A stretch of 64,000 bases of DNA from positions 3,304,501 through 3,368,500 of the forward strand of contig CAMQGK010000147.1 in assembly GCA_947000775.1 (NCBI GenBank), given 5' to 3'. The translations under genes were made by a program, and so were the position numbers. The notes under the pieces are model-generated. The model did not search any database and had not been told where the DNA came from. It saw only the letters and a list, made by a program, of their open reading frames with translations. Positions 41,101 to 52,100 of the stretch are shown here, piece after piece. Every line of letters begins with the position of its first letter. The stretch's first letter is position 1. Origin of the DNA: Pterois miles. Taxonomy: Eukaryota > Chordata > Actinopteri > Perciformes > Scorpaenidae.

Positions 41101-44100
41101 GTTATAAGCTTCATTTATCTGTCATTTTACATCACAGATTGTATATATCAATGGATGACACGTCTCCACTTCCTCCCACTGTACAAAAGTGAAGCCAAAG
41201 CAAACAACAAAAGTCAAGCGAATAGTAAATATTCATACGAATAACAATTTACTTATTTTATTAAAATTTGGAAAAATGTATTTGATGTGTAATGTCCCAC
41301 CCGCTAACATGGAGGAGGTGGGGTTTATGATACTGCAGCCAGCCACCAGGGGGCGATCCAGATGTTTTGGCTTCAGGGGGCTTTTAGGGGGCTGTCAAGT
41401 CGTCCATCTTTATTACCATTATACTGTAATGTGTTCCCTAGATATATGCAAAATAACACAACTTCTTGTATCTCAACAGCATGTCACATATTCACACTGT
41501 TGCATCAAACGCCTGCTGAACGTCTGACAGTGAAGTGTACTGTACCTGGACTTTATGCAGCACAGAGACAACAGAGACCACGACGCAGAACAACATGTTG
41601 AAGCTGATGAAGAACTTGTTGATGAAGCATCCGTCAGGCTTGGTGTAAAACACGAAGAACAGCACGACCGCAATAAATGACAGGGTGTAGTTGAGGATCG
41701 TGACCGTCAGCAAAGCTGAAAACAAACAAGGTAGAAAGGTTAAATATCTGACACAAAAAAGCCAAAAACATACTGTACATCAGGAAGTATAAAAGAAATC
41801 AATATATTTCTAATTTCAAGTGTTCAGGCCCACATTTTTAAAATATCTTTTTCGGTTGTGAGCAGTTGTACATTGTGTATTGCAGTGTGGAAGTGCGTCC
41901 TATGTCTTCATGTAACCTCTTGGACGCATCTGCTGGTGCAAAACATGTTTTATGTGAACCAAAGATAACTACCAGAACACCCTGTACCGTCTATCTGTCT
42001 TGTTTTGCTTTTGGGAAACCGTTAACGGTCTGGTTCTCATGCAACTGTTAATAAATGTTTTTATTCCCTGCGTGAGAAGAAGCAGAATGAGCGAACACAC
42101 ATCTTGGATAGACCGTTTCTGAATAGACTGTTTTATTTTGTAAAGTGTCCTTTGGTGTCTTGAAAGGGGCTTATAAATAAAATGTGTTATTATTATAATA
42201 ATTATTATAATTATTATTAAATCTTTTGATGGATGATCGCTTATGAAAAGATATTACTTATTTTTAGTTTTCCTACAAATGTCCAGCAACATGTGACAAT
42301 TTATGCTTTTCAACGCTTGAGTCTTTCCAAAATAAACTTCACAGGAAACAGCTTGGTTAGGTTTAGGAAAAGATGGTGGTTTGGGTTAAAATAACTACAG
42401 AAGTGGCCTTACATTACAGAAATTATGTGACAGATACGGCCATCAAAGTTAATACAGATTCTGCTTAACGCCACTAATTTCTTTGACACCTTAATGCAAT
42501 TGATCTTTAATGCTCAGTAGTAGTTTTGTCTTTTTTTAAAGACTATTTTGTTAAACTTTTAACAAACAAACAAAAACATAATACCATAATACACTAGCAT
42601 TGTCATAAGAAGAAAGCAAAAATAAATAAATTAAAATAAGATAAAGCATAAACATATAAAATTGAGGCACTGCAGAAAGTGTGATGAAATTAAATGATGA
42701 ATGAAGTCAATAATTGTGTATGTGGATCTGATTCAGGCCAAGTGTGTTTTTATCCATTTAACTCCAGATTACCAGATTATCAGACTGAACTCCCAGCGAA
42801 TCCAGTGGGTTCTGCAGAAAAAGACGAGTCCTTCCATCGATATAATGTCTTATTTTTGCGAGCTCAGTTTTAAAGGTGGAGCGAAGATACTGGTGTCACA
42901 TGAAAGTAGAAAACCTGATGAATCCATCTGTACCAATCATGTCATACAGACATGCCAACTTTATGATAGTCCCAGTCAGTCTGGATCAAGTCCTAGTCAA
43001 GTCAGCACTCTGACACACTGACAGCTGTTGTTGCCTGTTGGGCTGCAGTTTGTTCTGATTGGAGCAGATTGTTGATGCTAAAGTCAGAACCTGGGAGGGT
43101 TTCTGGATAATATCTGTCATTGATTAGTGTTGGTCATTCATTTACAATAATGAATATATACATACATTTACATAAAGCAGCATATTTGTCCACTCCCATG
43201 TTGATAAGAGGATTAAATACTGAACAAATCTCCCTTTAAGGATCATTTTGAACAGATAAAAAAATGTGTGATTAAATGTGATTAAACATTTAATCGACTG
43301 ACGGCCTTGTGACAAACACAGAATATGAACAGCAGTCTCCTGCTGAAAGTCTGGTGTTTTGTGACAAACATCCACCCTAACCTCCTCCCTACGTGGCATT
43401 TGTTGCTCTCTTCCTGGTTCGTACGATTACGTGGATAAAATAAGATTTGATTTGGTGGGATGTATACAAATCACAGTGCATTACTCTTTGTAGGTGTAGC
43501 TATGAACGTTGCATGAGAGCAACCTGCACGGTTAGAAGTTGTAAGTTGTATGCAGCATGTGATTCACTGACCTGCATACCAACCCCTGGAGTTGCCGGTC
43601 TCCATCTTGTCCACCCAGGACTCGTTCCAGGAGTGGGCAAAGTCCACCAGCAGCACCAGCTGGATCAGAATGAAAAAGAAAGCTCCACAAGAGCCCACAA
43701 CAAACCACGCTGCAACGACAGACACACAGTTCATTCAATTACTCATCTGTGAACATATCATACTGGCAGTCCTGATCTGAGCTACCAAATGGTTTATATA
43801 TAAAGTTCTTACTGTAGGTAAAAGGCCCGTCTGGAATGTAAAAGGCACCGACTGTAACCGCCACCAACACAGCAAACTTAAAGAACCAGAATCTGAAAAC
43901 AAATTGTTGAAAGGCAGATTATCCAGAAGAATGTACATCAATCCATCTGCAATCGAGATCCCAGCTGGCATTGGGTGAAGGCGGGGTACAACCCGGACAG
44001 GTCGCCAGTCCATCACAGGGCACATAGAGACAGATTCACACTCACACTCACACCTACGGGACATTTAGTGTCATTAATGAACCTGCATGTCTTTGGACTG

Positions 44101-47100
44101 TGGGAGGAAGCTGGAGAACCCGGAGAAAACCCACATTAACATGGGAGGACATGCAAACTCCACATAGAGGAGCCCCAAGCCAGGTTTGAACCTGCGACCC
44201 TCTTTCTGTGAGGTGACATGCTAACCACTGCACCACCATGTCGCCCCTACAATGTACATGAAGACATATTTTAGAGCTGTATGAAGAGCAGTGGTGGGTT
44301 GGTGGTGTGTGCAGGACAAAGGGCATCTGCTGAACGACAGGTTGTATAAGTTAATATAACACCTCTGACCTCGTGTTATAATGCCGTGCTGGAAAACAGG
44401 CAGCCGTTCCTGCAGTCCACTGACCTTGAAGTCTATTTCAGCATTGGTGTTGGACTCCTAGTCAACAAGTCTGCAGCGTCTGTTTAAGAGGTCGACTGAA
44501 ATGTTTTTTTTGGCTGATGCCGATTTCTTTAAGAATCAGGACAGCTGATGTATGATGCAGATTTCGATTATGAAAAAATGTAAAAGAAATTGTCTCGATT
44601 AATCGGTCAACCACTAGTCAATTTGAGGACAGATTCCTTATTCCTAACATAGTTGTCAAACTCAAGGCTCGCGGGCCAAATTAGGCCCAGCACCTCATTG
44701 TATGTGGCCCGTGAGGGCTTGCAGAGAATATATTATCCTTATCAGACAATTCTATGCTGCTTTATAGAGTCCTTAAACTACATGTCCCACAATGCATCTC
44801 CATCTTGTTTCCTGCTCACTGAAGCATCTCAGTATCACTGGTTTCCAGCAGCGGCGTTCTAGCTGAGCGATGGGGTCGTAAAATAATATGAATAGAACCA
44901 AAATGTCGGAGAAAAGCAAAGTTGGAGCAGAGGGAAGGACAGAAAGAGGATCCATGTTAGTGGTTGATGGAGACCAGCCGGTATGTTTTCTTTACTACGA
45001 GGCAGTAAAACACTGTCACACCACTGTCATCTACCACATGATCTCAGCTGATCAGCTGCTGATCACTAACAGTTTATACGCCACATACTGAACGTTAGAT
45101 CAGAGCTCATTGATCTGTTGGACTAGAGTTCTGCCCCTCTCAACTCCCACCACAAAGTTACACTAAGCTAATGGAATAAACTGGGTTTGATGATATTTGT
45201 GTGATGGTAAAAAAAAGACCTTTATTATTCACTAGAGGATGATTTTGATCTTTGATGGATGAGTAATGAGGAGGGTTTCTGAATCTCATAAATTCATGGA
45301 TTTATGTTATAACACATAGAAATGTGAGTGTGTGTCCACATCCAGTATTTTAGTGTCTACGTGCTGCAGATATATTGATGCAGAAGCATGTGTTTTTGTT
45401 ACTGAACTCATTTTTTAAATAAATTGTACAATATTTCTGCTTGCAACTATTTTTCCTAGACTTCTGTTTTCAGAGCTAGTTATTAAATAAATTATTACTA
45501 AAACTAATAATAATCGAATGCAGAGGCAATTTTGTAATATGATCAAAAGTAGATATATTTATAAAGTCTTGTAATTACAACACATCAGCATCATGGTTCC
45601 CCTCAGAGGGCCCTCTGAGGGGAACCATGATGCTGATGTGGCCCGGACAAAACTGAGTTTGACAGCCCAGAGAAAACAATGTGAGATATTAAATTGTGAG
45701 CGTTCATGTAAAGGTATAATACAGCCAAACAGAGTTTGACTCAGTGCTCTCAGTGGTGAATATTTCATGTAGATGGTTGTGTGCAAATGTCTGCAATAAA
45801 ACTCAGAGAAACGCTCTTTAGTTTCTGAGTCCTGTTTTAAACGACATTGCTGCCACTAGTGCACATGTGGAGACGACAGAGAAAGCCAAAGTTATTTCTG
45901 TTTCAAGCATCAGTAAAAGACACCTCTGTGGGTCTGCTGTTTCTACACCTTCCTCACATGTACTGTCTCCAGTGTGAGTCTGGATGAGGAGAAGCAGATT
46001 TCAACTCTCCAGATAAAGAAACACACACCTCCGTTGCAGCGCGTCGGTGATGAAGTGCATCACGTTGCTGGTGGTGTTTCAGCGGTGCTTACCCGTTGTG
46101 GATGGCAGCTCGGGGGTCTCTGCTGTTCTTGATGTTAATCATGAGAATGGAAAACCCCAGGAACCACACACTCATGCCAAAGCAGATGCGGTACACGGCC
46201 TTATAGCCGACAAACATCTCACAGTTGACATCAGCCTGCAGGCCGGGGATCGAAGAGCCAGCTCCGTCTTCACAGAAACCTGGGATCTGAAGCAAACCAC
46301 AGGAAGCCACAGTTTAACTTCACAAAGCCTCTATAAACAGGTTCAAATGAGCCGGTGATCATGTTGAGCAGACCTGAGCTATTAACCGAATATTTAAAAA
46401 CCTCCAACTGAATTAAAGCTATAACAAGAGACCGCTATACAGCCGAGCCTCGAGGGAAACACCACCGGTTTGAGACTGTCTGTGATATCTTTTCAGTGGA
46501 AATACTGACATACCAACTAAAATTAAAAGCAACATCTTTGACAAGAACTGTAAAAAATAAATAATTTACATGTAATATGATAGTGTTGTTGGAGATGTTT
46601 AACCGTGACAGCTGTTTAAATCTGGTATTGTTCGCTAAATTTGTTAAGTGATGTGTTGTTTGCTGAATTTTGTGTGGATGCTCATGATAACAATGCGATG
46701 CTCATGAAACAATGCAAAATAAATATCAGTTTAAAAAAAGAAACTAGAAAACCTAACAAAGCCATCGGTACCAACCAGGTCAGACTAGCTTGTAATGAGG
46801 AAACGTAAATAATGCTCCAAACTTAAGCTACATTTTGGGGAGGAAAAACTGTCATGTCCATTTTCAGAGGGGTCCCTTGACCTCTGACCTCCAGACATGT
46901 GAATGAAAGTGGGTTCTCGTACCCGTTTTAGCTGCTGATCAACACCCGGCGACAGCATGATGCAGGCGACGATGGTCCCCAGCAGCAAGATGGAGGCGTA
47001 GACGATCCTGGTCACCGTGGAGTTCCTGGTGCCCGGACAGCAGCTGCACAACAGACAGGTCGCACCGCTGCACAGGCACGGCACCTGGTTACAAACAGCA

Positions 47101-49040
47101 CCACACAGTTCAGCACCGACCGGCACGAGGACGGACATCTAAACACAGGTGACGCATTAAAGAAACACCTAAAAAAGGGCAGAAACATAAGAGATGAAAG
47201 TGTTTCCATACAGGTCTACTGTATGATATGAAGAAATCACTCTGGGGAACTTTTATCTGGTTATGAAACCATCTTAAAATAATACTGATGCCTCTATATA
47301 ACCACAAATAAATTATTTTCTATAGTTACTGTTCATGCCTGTCTCTCACTTTACACACTAGAAGTGGTGCTAATCCCTTTCAGGACTTTAACTCCAAGCA
47401 ACACTTTCAACTTAGTTTATCACACACAACTCATACGCTGCTATTTTAACTGCTAATTCAACTACTTTGAGTATGAAATAAATGCAAATTTCAGCGAGCA
47501 AATAATTCCTTCAGAAAATGCAGCCTTTTCCAGTTGTAAATTCAGTTTTGGTGGTGTCCTTGAGTGAAGATCCTGGTATCATATGAAACTAGAAAACCTG
47601 GTGAATCCATCAGTACCCACCAGGTCAGACTGGCTGGTAGTGAAGGAGGGTAAATAACACTCCACACTTCCACTAGAGTTTGGTGAGGAAAAACTGTGAT
47701 GACCATCTTCAAAGGGGTCCCCTGACCTCTGACCTCCAGATGTGTGAATGTAAATGGAACATACTGTATTAGCTTAAAGATTTCCATCCTCAGTGAGAAG
47801 CAACGACTTGGGGTTAAGGAGGGGAATAACGTGGCTGTTTGTAATTCATGGCGCCAGTTAACACGTCCAGTTTGTTTTTTCTACAGAAACTAATAATTCT
47901 TGTCTCAACTCAGTGGACTCCATATGTTGCTATGATGATCATGTTGCTGCTGATTAATTATGATTAAATATTTGAATCAAGTGACAGCCCTAGTGACAAA
48001 TAAATCAACGCACAATATGAACAGCAGTCTCCTGATGAAAGTCTGGTGTTTTGTGACACAAACGTCCACCCTGACCTCCTCCCTACGCGGTGTTCATCGC
48101 TCTTTACACTTCCTGGTTCACGATTATGCGGATTTGAGATTTGATTTTGTGGGATATACACAAATACCAGTGCTTCATTACTTTTTGTAGGTATAGCTGC
48201 GAACAGTGCATGAGAACAACCTGCAAAGTTAGAAGTTGTATGCAGCATGTAATCAGGATTAACTATGGACAATCACGTGACTAATCGTAATTCAATATTT
48301 TAAATCGATTGACAGCCCGATAATGAACCACTAACATCATCCTGTGAAAGTGAGAGAGAGATATCAGAATGTAAACAACTTTCCCATGTCGGCCTTTTAC
48401 GGTTATTAGCAGGAGGCTGAAGCTAACAGCTTCTCTCTGCTTGACGTCGTCAAACATCATCTGAAAGTCATCTGGCTTGAATTAATCTCAACTCCTGAAC
48501 TGATCCAACAGCAGCAGGTGGTCAGTCTGCATGTCTTCAGGAGGAAGGAGGAACTGTGTGCCAACAGGAGGAGTTACAGAACGAAATGATCAAACTGGTG
48601 ATGGGTAGCAGGACAAGAACTCTCTGTATTTATGGACAACGTGTTCTCTTTACAGCCATAAAATACTGAAACTCTGACAGCTTGATAATACAATCTAGAA
48701 AAAACTGAAGGAAAACGCTATGAAAACATTAAAATATTATAGTTTAACTCCACCTCACATAAATAACTCAGACTGCCATATTTTATTTCCACGTGCAGTC
48801 CGATCAGTATACTGATAATTAAAGCTGAGAAAAACTCAGAGGAGCATCTCGTCACTTTAAGGAGAAAAGCTGGTCCACCTTAAGAGTCCACCTTAAGGGA
48901 GAGCTGGCACAGATACAGGAAGTAGCTCTGGACTTCAGCTGAGGAGTTGTAGCTTGTAGCCTCGTAGCATTTATTCACAGACAGATAAACTGAACACACA
49001 CTGTCTGCTACAGCTACGTTCACAGCTATAACACCACAAC

Positions 49041-49131
<91 letters not shown>

Positions 49132-52100
49132 TCTTTCTGAAACTCGCTGAAGTGACGCAGCAGCAGGCACAAAGCCACCGACAACGCTAACAGCTAGCTC
49201 AGCTGATGGTGACCTGGAGACAGTGAACGCAGCACCGTGGCTGCTACAGTAACTCTCCTGACGGTCAACTGGAGACAGTGAACGCAGCACCGTGGCTGCT
49301 ACAGTAACTCTCCTGACGGTGAACTGGAGACAGTGAACGCAGCACCGTGGCTGCTACAGTAACTCTCCTGACGGTGAACTGGAGACAGTGAACGCAGCAC
49401 CGTGGCTGCTACAGTAACTCTCCTGACGGTCAACTGGAGACAGTGAACGCAGCACCGTGGCTGCTACAGTAACTCTCCTGACGGTCAACTGGAGACAGTG
49501 AACGCAGCACCGTGGCTACTACAGTAACTCTCTAGACGGTGAACTGGAGAAAGTGAAAGCAGCAACCGCGGCTGCTACAGTAACTCTCCTGACGGTGAAC
49601 TGGAGACAGTGAACGCAGCACCGTGGCTGCTACAGTAACTCTCCTGACGGTGAACTGGAGACAGTGAACGCAGCACGGCTGCTACAATAACTCTCCTGAC
49701 GGTGAACTGGAGACAGTGAACGCAGCACCGTGGCTGCTACAGTAACTCTCCTGACGGTCAACTGGAGACAGTGAACGCAGCACCGGGCTGCTAAGTAACT
49801 CTCCTGAGGGAATGGAGAAATGAACGCAGCACCGTGGCTGCTACAGTAACTCTCCTGACGGTGAACTGGAGACAGTGAATGCAGCACCGTGGCTGCTACA
49901 GTAACTCTCCTGACGGTGAACTGGAGACAGTGAACGCAGCACCGCGGCTGCTACAGTAACTCTCCTGACGGTGAACTGGAGACAGTGAACGCAGCATCGT
50001 GGCTGCTACAGTAACTCTCCTGACGGTCAACTGGAGACAGTGAACGCAGCACCGTGGCTGCTACAGTAACTCTCCTGACGGGGAAATGTTGACTCAGTTT
50101 GTTGTGGTCATATACTGCAGCTGAAGCATCGCTGCATGTGAGGCAGAAATCTTGTAACGGTTAACGGTTAATAATCAGTTAACGAGGGTCAGTTATCGGT
50201 TAAAGCTTTTCAAAATTAGCACTAGTTTTTAGTTACCGATTCCTTGCCATCTCATATGTCCGAGACTATCGATTCCTCTGTTTTGATGAGACCGGAGGCA
50301 ACTAAACCTGAGAGGACTCACCCTGTCTGTTCCCTGATGATACGACACTGTGGACAACAAATCCATGTAGAAATCAACAGGTGAGCTAATTAACGTTAGC
50401 CGTTAGCAGCCGGCGGGCAGCACAGTGCTGCTTGGCTAAATAACGTAGCGGCTACCGTTAACGGAAGTTCATCTGAGTTACATTATGATGTGTTCATGCT
50501 CTATTTAGGTAAAAATCCTATCACGATATGTTCAGCTGTATTCTTGGAAAACATAGTTTTCGGTGAGAAACTTAAAATAAATACAGTCGTTTGAAGGACG
50601 TAGATTTCAATAGTGGCAGATAAAATGTGTGAGTGACAGACAAAAACAAATACTTGACCGCCACAGAGGCAGGAAGTAAAATAAGGTAATTTCAGAGCCT
50701 TTACAGAGGACTGTTAATAAACAGGCACTGGCCTGCTCAAACAGCCCTTTCATTTCTCTCTGCGACGCCAACAACCGAGAGGAGTCAAGAGATAATGAGA
50801 CCCAGAAGACTGTCAACAGGTTAATTCCCCCGCCAGCCAGCCAGATAAGGTCAGCTTAGTACAACCAGACTAGGCCGGCGGTAAAGTGTGCCAGATCGCA
50901 TGCAGCCAGGCAGCACATGACCGACCAGGCCAATCACATTAATTTATTAGAGTACAATCATCAGAGACACATGGTCACAGCAGCTCTGACAGACTTTATT
51001 TCCATTTATTTATTTATTCTTTCAGAATAAAATCCAACACCTAGAATAATATTGATTATTGGACAACTTGTGATGTTTCTCCTTTTCTCCTGACAGATCA
51101 TGACATTGATCAGTTAACAGATAAACAGATAAACAGAGTTTTGACCTTGTTGTCCTGCTGTTTAGAAACTGCTTTTCCCCACGTTGTTCGTGTATCTGTG
51201 TATTATTTATTTCTTTTATTGTTTCACACATAGTGACACGCGTGTTTAAACCAATATCCCAATTTTAAAAACTTATTTATTTATCTTTTACTCTATGTTT
51301 TGTGCCTGAGGACTCCCTTTGAGAGATGGTGCATCTCAAGGGGTTCATCCTCTAATAAAATTTGAAATAAATAAATATATATGTATATAAATAAAACAAA
51401 TACAGCACAAAGCAAGAAAAACATGTTGAGGTTTGATGCCAGAGTACTTCTATACTGTGGCACTGCTACTTTTATTTAAGTACAAAATCAGAGTACTTTG
51501 TCACAGTAACTTAAATACATACAGTTGATCATGTTAATGCGAGTCTGTGGGTTTTATTATCCAGCCAGCTGGACCAACACATTTCATAAAGGCAGTGTGC
51601 ATATCAACACACCAGGTCAACACACTAATTTATATTAGTGAGGAGAACCACAAGAAATTAAACAAACTAAACTAGTATTTGTCCTAATAATCATTTGTGT
51701 GATATGGATTGTCTCCCTACGTCTACTTACATGTTGTCTGTCATCTTATGTTGCATAAATAAATAAACGCTGTTATCATATTGTTTGTTATTTGTGTGTT
51801 GTGGTCTATATACAACAGAACAGGGCACAAAGCAGAGTAAATAATCCAATTAATCACGCGTAAGCAGATGACCGAGTATGTTGTGATTAACCCTTTGCTT
51901 TGCTCTGAGCTCCAACGTTTGTCCTCATCAGAGAAAACCGTATAATAAACGACTTTAACGAATATTAAGCAGGTTTCTCTCTAATTCAGTCACCGAGAAC
52001 AACGGGGGCAGAAACGCATTTTAATCATGTGCTTGATGGCACATAATGTTATACTTTAAGGAGATTATCATATCTTCAGTCTGAAATGTCTGCGCATATT

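Larger units (their letters stand above)
48790..50215 (-). mobile_element. Minisatellite-bearing transposon, inverted copy
   Basis: The unique flank at 48840-49030 (AAGCTGGTCCACCTTAAGAG, TTGTAGCCTCGTAGCATTTA) is the reverse complement of 59880-60060. The other flank (50090-50215, ending GTTAACGAGGGTCAGTTATC) is the reverse complement of the left end of the copy at 61786. Between them lie a (CA)n run and a 55-bp tandem array. Its presence at several loci in both orientations shows that it moves as a unit. No reading frame for a transposase is seen. Confidence 0.65.

Noticed and set aside
48880..49290. 136-codon minus-strand frame with a poly-Cys/Val tract
   Set aside because: The CVCVCV tract is the (CA)n microsatellite and the rest is minisatellite flank.
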